DNA from: Maribacter algicola
GTDB taxonomy: Bacteria; Bacteroidota; Bacteroidia; Flavobacteriales; Flavobacteriaceae
Assembly: GCF_003933245.1 (NCBI RefSeq)
Contig: NZ_QUSX01000001.1
Coordinates: 248,001 to 312,000, forward strand
DNA length: 64,000 bases
Direction of reading: 5' to 3'
Part shown: positions 7,849 to 15,488 of the stretch, in pieces
How positions within the stretch are numbered: position 1 is the stretch's first letter
Layout: every line of letters begins with the position of its first letter
Program-made: the position numbers and the translations under genes
Notes under the pieces: generated by a model
Told to the model about the DNA's origin: nothing
Databases searched by the model: none
What the model saw: the letters and a program-made list of their open reading frames with translations, nothing else

Positions 7849-9231
7849 TTGTACTGTATCGTTGACATAGAAACCACCGGCAACGGAATCAAGGGTAATA
7901 GGATTACCGAAATATCCATTTTTAAATACGATGGGCATGAGGTGGTGGATGAATATACCACCTTGGTAAATCCGGAATGTGATATTCCCTTTTTTATTAC
8001 CGGACTAACGGGTATAGATAACGATATGGTCAGGAACGCCCCGAAGCTCGAAGAGATTGCTCCCAAAATACTTGAAATTACATCAGGTGCCATTTTTGTG
8101 GCACACAGCGTAAACTTTGACTACAATGTCATAAAAAACGAACTAAAGCTTCTTGGATTGGAGTTTTCAAGAAAGAAGCTGTGCACTGTTCGTTTATCAA
8201 GAAAATTGATACCCGGTTATCATTCCTACAGCCTTGGGAAACTGTGTTCAGCCGTTGGGATTCCCCTTTCAGACAGACACCGGGCCCGTGGAGATGCCCA
8301 TGCTACCATGCTCTTGTTCCATAAGCTATTACGGACACAAGATGCCGAAACAGTATTTAAGTCCTTTTTGAACGCCAAATCCCAGGAAGCTACCCTACCC
8401 CCTTCCCTGCCCAAATCGGAATTTGAAAAATTACCCGCAACACCGGGGATATATTATTTTAAGGACTCCAAAGGACAAATAATTTATGTGGGAAAGGCTA
8501 TCAACATTAAAAAAAGGGTATTGGGACATTTCTATGACAAATCTACCAAGGAAATCGCTTTATGTTCAGAAACGGGCTACTTGGACTTTGAGGAAACGGG
8601 AAATGAATTGATTGCCCTATTGCTGGAATCAGCTGAAATTAAAAGGCATTATCCTAAATTCAACCGCGCCCAAAAACGAAAAATACAGCAGTATGCCATT
8701 TTTAGTTATGAGGACCGAAATGGAATCCTCCATTTGGCCTATAACAAAATCAATATGGCTCCCAATCCGCTACTGGTTCTATATAGTATTGCTGAATGCA
8801 GAGCCTTTATGGAGGCACTGTGCGAAAACTTTGAGCTTTGCCCAAAATACTGTCACCTACAAGACAATGTGGATACATGCTCACATTTTAGAATAAAAAA
8901 TTGCATCGGGATATGTTCAGATATCCGTCATTTGGAAACTTATAACGAGCGGGTAGGTAATGCGATAAGATCCCTAAGTGAAAAAAAATCTGATTTCGCC
9001 ATCAAACTCAAGGGTAGAAATCCTGATGAAAACGGTTTTGTACTCGTCCAAGAAAATCTGTATATGGGATTCGGATTTGCTCCCAAAGATAGCCCGCTGC
9101 TAACATTGGATGATTTTGAAACTTTTCTTTCAAAACAAAGAAATACCTTGGAAACACAACGCATTGTAGAAGCTTTCGTACGGAAAAATCAAAAAGGAAT
9201 CGTAGGTTTAAAGGGCGTAGAAACCTATTAA
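7849..9231 (+). CDS. DnaQ-like 3'-5' exonuclease fused to a GIY-YIG nuclease domain
   Basis: This is a two-nuclease fusion. Residues 1 to about 165 are a DEDDh exonuclease of the DNA polymerase III epsilon type: D6 and E8 in DIETTG, D91 in HSVNFD, then H144 and D149 in SDRHRARGDA. Residues about 195-275 are a UvrC/Cho-type GIY-YIG domain (GIYYF at 200, YVGKA at 213, an Arg near 223, and a Glu in LLLESAEIK). The C-terminal part is Cys-containing and lacks helix-hairpin-helix repeats. The start is TTG, because the first strand (MYCIVDIETTG) begins there. Similar fusions occur in other Bacteroidota and in mycobacteria. A role in nucleotide excision or damage processing is inferred. Confidence 0.88.
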   Translation: MYCIVDIETTGNGIKGNRITEISIFKYDGHEVVDEYTTLVNPECDIPFFITGLTGIDNDMVRNAPKLEEIAPKILEITSGAIFVAHSVNFDYNVIKNELKLLGLEFSRKKLCTVRLSRKLIPGYHSYSLGKLCSAVGIPLSDRHRARGDAHATMLLFHKLLRTQDAETVFKSFLNAKSQEATLPPSLPKSEFEKLPATPGIYYFKDSKGQIIYVGKAINIKKRVLGHFYDKSTKEIALCSETGYLDFEETGNELIALLLESAEIKRHYPKFNRAQKRKIQQYAIFSYEDRNGILHLAYNKINMAPNPLLVLYSIAECRAFMEALCENFELCPKYCHLQDNVDTCSHFRIKNCIGICSDIRHLETYNERVGNAIRSLSEKKSDFAIKLKGRNPDENGFVLVQENLYMGFGFAPKDSPLLTLDDFETFLSKQRNTLETQRIVEAFVRKNQKGIVGLKGVETY

Positions 9232-9236
9232 GGTTA

Positions 9237-9332
9237 TCAGTCCTTAAATTTGTGATACATACGGATTACAAAATACAACCAAAGGATGAATATAAGCCCA
9301 ACAATGATGGAATAAACCAAAACTACCTCCAC
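9237..9332 (-). CDS. Very small single-pass membrane protein, 31 aa
   Basis: A GTG at 9330-9332 opens a 31-residue frame ending in TGA. It is one hydrophobic helix (VVLVYSIIVGLIFILWLYFV) followed by a basic tail RMYHKFKD, the positive-inside pattern of a small integral membrane protein. The GTG overlaps the TAG of the preceding 62-aa gene as TAGTG, an arrangement that favours termination-reinitiation. No family is recognised. It is too short for most gene callers. Confidence 0.45.
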   Translation of the reverse strand: MEVVLVYSIIVGLIFILWLYFVIRMYHKFKD

Positions 9333-9520
9333 TACTTTCTATATTTTAGATAGTTCATAAAGCCTAAGATAGTTGGCGCCCAAAATGCAATAAAAATCGC
9401 GTCCAACTTTTGCCCCTGTAGGAACATGACCTCGGAGACAATAATAATGGAAAGAACGACTAGGAGCATGATTACGTTCATCACTCCAATACGTTTTATA
9501 AAACTTTTTAGCATACTCAA
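9332..9520 (-). CDS. Small two-helix membrane protein, 62 aa
   Basis: The protein has two predicted transmembrane helices (VIMLLVVLSIIIVSEVMFL and AIFIAFWAPTILGFMNYL) and basic ends (KSFIKR, KYRK). It lies downstream of the 43-aa protein gene and its stop overlaps the start of the 31-aa gene. No family is recognised. A hairpin (TATCCT/AGGATA) lies in its leader at about 9544-9562. Confidence 0.6.
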   Translation of the reverse strand: MSMLKSFIKRIGVMNVIMLLVVLSIIIVSEVMFLQGQKLDAIFIAFWAPTILGFMNYLKYRK

Positions 9521-9626
9521 AATAAATGGAATATAACAGGCATATCCTACAAACCAGGATAAGCAACCCCTTTAATTCTTGTTTATCTAAAAGTACGAAA
9601 ATATGTGGTCAAAAAAACAAGTTTAT

Positions 9627-9758
9627 CTAAGACTGCTTTCCTTTTCCACTGTTCATGAGGCTAAGAGTTACCACAACAAGGGCTATCACCACTGCGGCAA
9701 ATACGCCGATCATAATAATGCCGTTACTCCAGTTCACTAATGGTAGCAAAGTTTTCAT
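9627..9758 (-). CDS. Very small single-pass membrane protein, 43 aa
   Basis: The ATG at 9756-9758 opens a 43-residue frame: a short amphipathic start (MKTLLPLVNWSNG), one strongly hydrophobic helix (IIMIGVFAAVVIALVVVTLSL), then a polar tail MNSGKGKQS. The composition is that of a genuine membrane peptide rather than random translation. It lies between SulP and the 62-aa membrane protein on the same strand. No family is recognised. Confidence 0.5.
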   Translation of the reverse strand: MKTLLPLVNWSNGIIMIGVFAAVVIALVVVTLSLMNSGKGKQS

Positions 9759-9989
9759 ATGTTATTATTTATTGATTATAATAGGTTAAATGCGATTCAC
9801 CAACAATCATCCTTTGTTGTTTTCAAGATTTGTATTGGCTTGTTCCACGAGTATCCACTTAAAAGGGTTGTGCTAACACTAAATTTTCCAAAGAGCTCTA
9901 TCGCCCCTTAAATTATTGTTCAAAAGTAAAAGGGAAGAGCCCAAAATTTTATGATTTCTGTCATGAACATTCTTTTATTAAAAGAGTAT
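9759..9989. other. Intergenic region between sulP and the small membrane proteins
   Basis: No gene is seen. On the minus strand a perfect -7-like box TACTTTTG lies at 9921-9928, about 160 bp upstream of the 43-aa frame. The same string occurs just before sulP. Confidence 0.3.
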
Positions 9990-11717
9990 TTACCGAGCTT
10001 TTTTATTCTCACGGGCAACCCTAGCACCAAGTGTGGACAACTGATAGGCCTTGTCAAAATAGTCAACTGCCTCCTTGGTGGTTACAAAAAGAAACTCCTT
10101 TTGAAGTTCATTTATGATATTGGTGGTAAAAATAATATCTCGTATAGGTCCTGTGGCCCCAGCAATGTAAAACTGAAGCCCCATTTCATGTATTTCATGT
10201 ATGAGTTTGGAAAGCATATCGGCACCCGTGGCATCAATATAGGTCATGGCTTCGGCATTCAAGATGACCGCCTTTAAATCCGACCCCTTTCCTTTGATTT
10301 GCTTTAGCATCTTCTTTTTAAAATAACCCGAATTACCAAAATAAAGTTGCGAATCGAACCGCACAATGAGCAGATCTTTTCTTATCACGACCTCATCGTT
10401 GAAACGATTTATATTTTTATAATAATCAGAACCCTTTACATTCCCCAACTCGGCAAAGTGGGGTTTGGAGGTGCGGTATACCATTAGCAATAACGACAAT
10501 AGTACGCCCACTACGATGCCTTGAGTGATTCCTATAAAAAGTGTAACCAAAAAAGTTATTGCAAGCACCCCAAATTCATCCTTACGGCCCTCCCATAAAT
10601 AGTTGGCATATTCAAAATCTATCAACCCAAAAACCGAGACCATAATGATGCTGGCCAGCACCGTATTGGGCAAGTATTGGAAAACGGGCGTAAAAAATAA
10701 TAGGGTAAGTACGACCAAAACAACACTAAATAAACCCGCCAAATTTGTTTTGGCACCTGCTTCCTGATTAATGGCCGACCTAGAAAAACTGGCGGTGGAA
10801 GCATATGCCTGAAAAAAAGAACCTAAGATGTTGGATGCTCCCAAAGCAATCAATTCCTGATTGGCATCAATGGTTTCCTCCCCACTTTTCTCTTCCAAGG
10901 CCTTGCCAATGGATATGGTCTCCATATAACCCACCAAGGCCAGAGCAACGCCCATGGGCCAAAGACTTTTTACACTTTCAAAGCTAATGTTGGGAATTTC
11001 AAAAGAGGGCAAGCCTCTAGAAACCTCGCCCACCAAATTCATTCCGTAAGAGCCCAAACTAAAGAAGTACACGGCCATGATGCCCAATACAACTACCAAA
11101 AGGACTGCAGGAAAACTCTTTTTCCATTTTTTAAAACCCAAAATCATGAGAATGCAAAGGATGCCCAATCCCAAATCATAGGGGTTGGCATCTGCCATTT
11201 GCCGCAGTGTCAATGCTACAATTTCGTGAAAATGATTGCTATTAGGGACACTAATTCCCAACAAGTGTTTTAGTTGGCTTACCATAATAATTATGGCCGC
11301 CGCCGAGGTAAACCCACTGATTACGGGTTTTGACAAAAAATTGACCAAAAATCCCATTCTGAATATGCCCAGAAGTAATTGTGTAGCCCCCAAAATCAAA
11401 ACCAACACTACGGCCAAAGCGATGTAATCCGATATGTTTGAAATTGCGAAAGTCCCCAACGCAGCTGCCACTAAAAGGGAATCCATGGCCACGGGTCCCA
11501 TGGCCACTTTACGTGAGGTGCCTAAAAAAACATAGGTCAATACAGGAATCAAGGCCGTATACAGACCATAAACCGGAGGCAACCCGGCAATCATGGCGTA
11601 GGCCATACCTTGTGGGACCAAAACTATCCCTACGGTAAGTCCGGCAATAAGGTCTTTTGTAAAATAGGCTCTTTTATAGGTTGATGCCCATTCTAAAAAC
11701 GGTAGAAAACGCTTCAC
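9990..11717 (-). CDS. SulP/SLC26 family anion transporter with STAS domain
   Basis: This is an inner-membrane anion permease or symporter of the SulP family (sulfate, bicarbonate or other anions). The first 420 residues hold the transmembrane core, with the family-typical N-terminal stretch LIAGLTVGIVLVPQGMAYA and later YMETISIGKALEEKSG. A C-terminal STAS domain (about 445-550) contains VILNAEAMTYIDATGADML. Length 575 is standard. The start codon is GTG. A -7-like box TACTTTTG (11722-11729) lies immediately upstream. Transported anion not predictable. Confidence 0.88.
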   Translation of the reverse strand: MKRFLPFLEWASTYKRAYFTKDLIAGLTVGIVLVPQGMAYAMIAGLPPVYGLYTALIPVLTYVFLGTSRKVAMGPVAMDSLLVAAALGTFAISNISDYIALAVVLVLILGATQLLLGIFRMGFLVNFLSKPVISGFTSAAAIIIMVSQLKHLLGISVPNSNHFHEIVALTLRQMADANPYDLGLGILCILMILGFKKWKKSFPAVLLVVVLGIMAVYFFSLGSYGMNLVGEVSRGLPSFEIPNISFESVKSLWPMGVALALVGYMETISIGKALEEKSGEETIDANQELIALGASNILGSFFQAYASTASFSRSAINQEAGAKTNLAGLFSVVLVVLTLLFFTPVFQYLPNTVLASIIMVSVFGLIDFEYANYLWEGRKDEFGVLAITFLVTLFIGITQGIVVGVLLSLLLMVYRTSKPHFAELGNVKGSDYYKNINRFNDEVVIRKDLLIVRFDSQLYFGNSGYFKKKMLKQIKGKGSDLKAVILNAEAMTYIDATGADMLSKLIHEIHEMGLQFYIAGATGPIRDIIFTTNIINELQKEFLFVTTKEAVDYFDKAYQLSTLGARVARENKKAR

Positions 11718-11749
11718 GTTTCAAAAGTAATCAATTAACCAATCAAGGC

Positions 11750-12091
11750 TCAGTTCAGCATCTTGTTAAACTCCAAGGCCTTTCCAACCCAAAAATCCAA
11801 ATCGTCCTCTTTATCAAAACCTTCCGGATAAATAAAAAGATAACCGAGCATGGGCCTACCTGTAAAATCCATTTTACGGCTTCCTTGCTTCTCCAGTAGT
11901 TCCTCGTAATTCAATTTACCAACACGTACCATTAACCGGTCCTGTTGGTTATTTTTATCCCGATCCACACCCACACACATTTTGCCGTTGACCATAAAGA
12001 GGTAGCCACCCATCATTTTCTTTTCTTCTAAAAGACCCGCTCCTTTCAAACGTTGTTTTACCCTATCTACTAAATATTCGCTATAGGCCAT
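11750..12091 (-). CDS. TfoX/Sxy N-terminal-domain protein
   Basis: The protein is 113 residues from the ATG at 12091 (MAYSEYLVDRVKQRL); an ATG 13 codons upstream would only add an odd hydrophobic stretch overlapping the epimerase gene. The TfoX-N fold is shown by KKMMGGYLFMVNGKMCVGV, RLMVRVG and the conserved PMLGYLFIYPEGF. In gamma-proteobacteria full-length TfoX regulates competence; isolated N-domains in Bacteroidota have no established role. It is just downstream of the aldose-epimerase-like gene. Confidence 0.8.
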   Translation of the reverse strand: MAYSEYLVDRVKQRLKGAGLLEEKKMMGGYLFMVNGKMCVGVDRDKNNQQDRLMVRVGKLNYEELLEKQGSRKMDFTGRPMLGYLFIYPEGFDKEDDLDFWVGKALEFNKMLN

Positions 12092-12098
12092 AACCCAA

Positions 12099-12878
12099 TC
12101 ATTTAGGATGAATAAAAGCCCTGAAAACAATAGGTTTGGAATTATTTAAATACTTAAACCCAGCATCCAAATTAGCCTGCTCCACGGCATAAGGATAAAA
12201 GGTGATGGGTTCTATACAGACCATGTTGGGAACTTCCGTCCACAGCATAAAGTGTTCAAAACCTTCGGTTTTGATGGTCAGTTCCAATTGGTCCTTGAGT
12301 ATGATCGAGGATTCATTGGGTACCTGAAGGGCCCTGCTACCTACCGCCATAACTTCCGGGATGGAAATTTCCTTTTTCTGGGATTTAATTATTGGGTGCT
12401 CCGTGGTAAGGCTGAAGGCCGGGTGGTATCCCAACATAAAGGGCATGCCATCTTCCCCTTCGATTTCAAAACAGATTTCCAGGCCATCTTCTTTCAAATG
12501 ATATGATTTTTTGAAGTTGAAATCATAAGGCCAAAAAAGTTCTGGTGCGGTCGACTTCCCAGGATATTTGGAATTTTTTATGCGTGTATTCGCTTGATAG
12601 CGCTTTTCAAAAACCGCTTTTGTATCAGCGGCTTCCAAAAGTTCGTATTTCAGTTCCCGTAGCAATCCATGTTGGTCTTGGACAGCTTCACCTTTGGGAG
12701 TGTGTACCTTGAAATCGGCTTCATTTGTGGGTCCAATAATGGGAAACATCTCCGTATCCGAATTTCGCCAACCCGGACTTCCTTTTTTATGTATCAATTC
12801 GTGGCCATCCACCAGATAGCCTACCAGTTCACCTTGGTCGATCCGTACTTGTTGTTTAGGTAAGGTAAGTATCGTCAT
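12099..12878 (-). CDS. Aldose 1-epimerase-like protein (galactose mutarotase fold)
   Basis: This is a 259-residue beta-sandwich of the aldose 1-epimerase / glucose-6-phosphate 1-epimerase superfamily. Visible landmarks are MFPIIGPTN (substrate loop), DQHGLLR (catalytic His region), FELEG-like CFEIEGEDGMPFMLGYHPAF (second His) and WTEVPNMVCIEPITFYP (general-base Glu region). It interconverts anomers of a hexose or hexose-like sugar. It starts 1 bp after the M20 peptidase stop on the same strand, so it is probably co-transcribed. Confidence 0.8.
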   Translation of the reverse strand: MTILTLPKQQVRIDQGELVGYLVDGHELIHKKGSPGWRNSDTEMFPIIGPTNEADFKVHTPKGEAVQDQHGLLRELKYELLEAADTKAVFEKRYQANTRIKNSKYPGKSTAPELFWPYDFNFKKSYHLKEDGLEICFEIEGEDGMPFMLGYHPAFSLTTEHPIIKSQKKEISIPEVMAVGSRALQVPNESSIILKDQLELTIKTEGFEHFMLWTEVPNMVCIEPITFYPYAVEQANLDAGFKYLNNSKPIVFRAFIHPK

Positions 12879-12879
12879 G

Positions 12880-14175
12880 TTATTCGTTAATTAATCGGTA
12901 AATTAAAATAGCGGTTCTTTTGGTCAACGCTTCAATGGTGTTCAGATTCACGGTTTCCTGTGGTGTATGGGCGCCCGTGCCCATGGTGCCCAATCCGTCC
13001 AGGCAATCCACATATTCCGCCACAAAAGAGGTATCCGCAGCGCCTCTTCTACCGGGATCATAAGCGACTACCTCTCCCTGATTTAAATCGAGGCTGACTT
13101 GATTCAATTTTTGCAAAAGGGCATGATTACCTTGGGTCGGTGCCATGGCCGGGTACATATCGGAAAATGAAATCGTCGCCGAAGTCTTTGGGAGGTTTTC
13201 CGCAACGATTGCCCTCATTTTCTCCCGGGTACGTTCTTTTTGCTCCTCCGAAATAAACCTCAGTCCACCCCGTACCTCGGCCCGTTGGGCGACCACATTC
13301 GTTTTTCCAAAAACGGTGCCTTTGCTTGTCATGTCATCAAAGGTCACAAAAGTACCTCCCAACAACGTCCCGGGATTGAAGGTCAAAAGTTCCTCCCCTT
13401 TTACATCGGAATAAAAACCATGAAGGATACGGGACATTTCAAAAATGGCCCCCGCACCCGTATTTTCACTAAAGATACCCGAAGAATGGGCCCGTTTCCC
13501 CTCTACTTCCACCTTCCATCCCGAAGAGCCACGTCGAGCTACGGTAGCGTAGTTAAACCCGGTCGATGTTTCAAATCCCAAGGCAATATCGCTTCTTTTG
13601 GCGGCATCTATTAAGTCCTTCCTACTTATCTCCAAAGGGTCCCCGGCACTTTCCTCATCGCCCGTTAGGGCCACAATAATCTGGGCATCGCCCAACAAAT
13701 TATTTTCTTGCAAGGCTTTTAGGGCATACAGAATAATGAGGTTGCCACCTTTCATATCATTGCCTCCAGGGGCGTGGGCCGTACTGTCACTGACCATCGT
13801 AAAGGTTTGAAAAGGGCTGTCCTCCTCAAAAACGGTATCCAGATGTCCGATTAATAACAGCTTTTTTCCTTTGGAACCTTTGGTCTCGGCAAACAAATGC
13901 CCTGCCCGGTTCATTTCCGCGGGCATGGAAATCCAATTCGTTTCAAAACCGATGTCGCCAAAAGCAGTACTGAATTCGGCCCCCACCTTCTTCACCCCTT
14001 CCAAATTCAGGGTGCCGCTGTTGATGTTCACCACCTTTTCCAAAAAGCCAATGGCATCGGGATTATTGGCTTCGATACTTTTGATGATTTTTTTCTCGGT
14101 GCGGGATAGTTTTTGTCCCGTTACATTTTGGAAAATTGGTAACAAGAGAACGACGAATAGGATTTTTCGAATCAT
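12880..14175 (-). CDS. M20 family metallopeptidase (glutamate carboxypeptidase-like), exported
   Basis: A signal peptide (1 to about 20) precedes a zinc-dependent M20 peptidase. Metal and catalytic residues are in GHLDTVFEED (H111, D113), PGGNDMKGG (D140) and TGDEESAGD (E174 base, E175 ligand), with a dimerisation/lid domain in between (VEGKRAHSSG) and a C-terminal GTGAHTPQETVN. It resembles carboxypeptidase G2 of the CPG2 group, which removes C-terminal glutamate from folates or peptides. The start ATG sits 3 bp from a strong hairpin. Confidence 0.87.
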   Translation of the reverse strand: MIRKILFVVLLLPIFQNVTGQKLSRTEKKIIKSIEANNPDAIGFLEKVVNINSGTLNLEGVKKVGAEFSTAFGDIGFETNWISMPAEMNRAGHLFAETKGSKGKKLLLIGHLDTVFEEDSPFQTFTMVSDSTAHAPGGNDMKGGNLIILYALKALQENNLLGDAQIIVALTGDEESAGDPLEISRKDLIDAAKRSDIALGFETSTGFNYATVARRGSSGWKVEVEGKRAHSSGIFSENTGAGAIFEMSRILHGFYSDVKGEELLTFNPGTLLGGTFVTFDDMTSKGTVFGKTNVVAQRAEVRGGLRFISEEQKERTREKMRAIVAENLPKTSATISFSDMYPAMAPTQGNHALLQKLNQVSLDLNQGEVVAYDPGRRGAADTSFVAEYVDCLDGLGTMGTGAHTPQETVNLNTIEALTKRTAILIYRLINE

Positions 14176-14177
14176 AA

Positions 14178-14199
14178 CATTTGGTTTGATCCAAATGTA
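14178..14199 (-). promoter_or_regulatory. -7 box inside a 7-bp hairpin just before the M20 peptidase start
   Basis: CATTTGG/CCAAATG arms with a 6-nt loop (14178-14197) abut the start codon. On the minus strand the outer arm reads TACATTTG (14192-14199), an exact TAnnTTTG -7 box, giving a leader of only about 10 nt. No good -33 box is visible at normal spacing. Confidence 0.4.
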
Positions 14200-14246
14200 C
14201 CTAAAACAGAAACAAAAAGAAATACCGATACTTTCAGGTCTTATAA

Positions 14247-15488
14247 TTACTCAAAGCGAATGGCCTTCACAGGCGAAATCTTGGTGATGATGTAGGAGGG
14301 AATCAAGAGCATCAACAGGCACAGGAAAAGCACCCCGATATTCAATAGCAACACCGTAATCAAATTAATATGCACGGGTATGTATTCGATATAATATTCC
14401 TCTGGATTTGGAAACTTAAACACCCGATATCTGTCCTGCACCCATATAAAGCCTAATCCAATCAAATTTCCCCAAAACAGCCCAATCCCTATCAAATAGG
14501 CTGCATTGTACAAAAAGACCTTTCGAATGCTCCAGTTGGTGGTACCCAAGGCTTTTAGTATTCCTATCATGGGGGTGCGTTCCAAAATGAGCACTAAAAG
14601 GGCTGTAATCATGTTGATGCCACCTACAATGATCATGATGCCAATAATCAGAGCGATATTAAAATCGAACAAGCCTATCCATTCAAAAATTTTATAGTAT
14701 TTGTCCATCAATGTGGTGGTATTCAAATAAGAAACTGTCTTACTATAAATTTCGTTGTTCTTGGCATCGATGTCGTCAAAATTGTCCAGCAACACCTCAA
14801 AATTCCCCACCTCATCATCGGCCCATTTGTTCATTTGTTGAATGTGCCTGATGTCAATAAAGATATACCTATTGTCTATCTCTTCGAAACCACTGTCATA
14901 AATGCCTGAAATAACGAATTTCCGTTGATTCGGCATCTTATTGGTATCATCGTCCCTTAAAAAAAATGTAAAAAAAGAATCCCCAATACCCAATTTCAAA
15001 CGGTTGGCGGTTAATTGGGAAATGAGGACCTCTGAGTTGAGTTCACCGGTGTAGTCAGGTAAAGTTCCGGCTACCAAAAATTCATTGATGGGCGTCCAAT
15101 AGTAATCCTCTCCTACCCCCTTGGCTATAATGCCCTCGAACGTGTCCTCCGTTCGGATAATCCCTCCTTTCGTGGCTACGGCTTGCACATGTCGAATCCC
15201 GTCCACATCCGTAAATCTGGGATAGAAATCCTGTTTTGTGGATACAGGTGATACCGATACTTCAGACCGATTATTGTCATAGTTGGAAATCTGTATATGG
15301 CCATTGAAGGCCGTCACTTTTTCCCGAATCTTATGTTTTAGTCCTACCCCCGTAGCGATGGCAATCAACATCATTACAACACCAATGGCTATGGCCGCTA
15401 TCGCAATTTTTATTATTGGCGCGGAAATACTAATTTTATGTTCCTTGCCCGTAATAAGCCGTTTGGCAATAAAATACTCTAAGTTCAA
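14247..15488 (-). CDS. FtsX-type ABC transporter permease (LolC/LolE or MacB-like)
   Basis: This is an inner-membrane permease with one N-terminal helix (about 25-47), a large extracytoplasmic MacB-type domain, and three C-terminal helices (about 275-400), with the family motif ERTPMIGILKALG near 310. Length 413 matches lipoprotein-releasing permeases. Its ATPase partner is not adjacent. The start is TTG (MNLEYFIAKRLI), which touches the start of the divergent NamZ gene without any gap. Confidence 0.82.
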   Translation of the reverse strand: MNLEYFIAKRLITGKEHKISISAPIIKIAIAAIAIGVVMMLIAIATGVGLKHKIREKVTAFNGHIQISNYDNNRSEVSVSPVSTKQDFYPRFTDVDGIRHVQAVATKGGIIRTEDTFEGIIAKGVGEDYYWTPINEFLVAGTLPDYTGELNSEVLISQLTANRLKLGIGDSFFTFFLRDDDTNKMPNQRKFVISGIYDSGFEEIDNRYIFIDIRHIQQMNKWADDEVGNFEVLLDNFDDIDAKNNEIYSKTVSYLNTTTLMDKYYKIFEWIGLFDFNIALIIGIMIIVGGINMITALLVLILERTPMIGILKALGTTNWSIRKVFLYNAAYLIGIGLFWGNLIGLGFIWVQDRYRVFKFPNPEEYYIEYIPVHINLITVLLLNIGVLFLCLLMLLIPSYIITKISPVKAIRFE

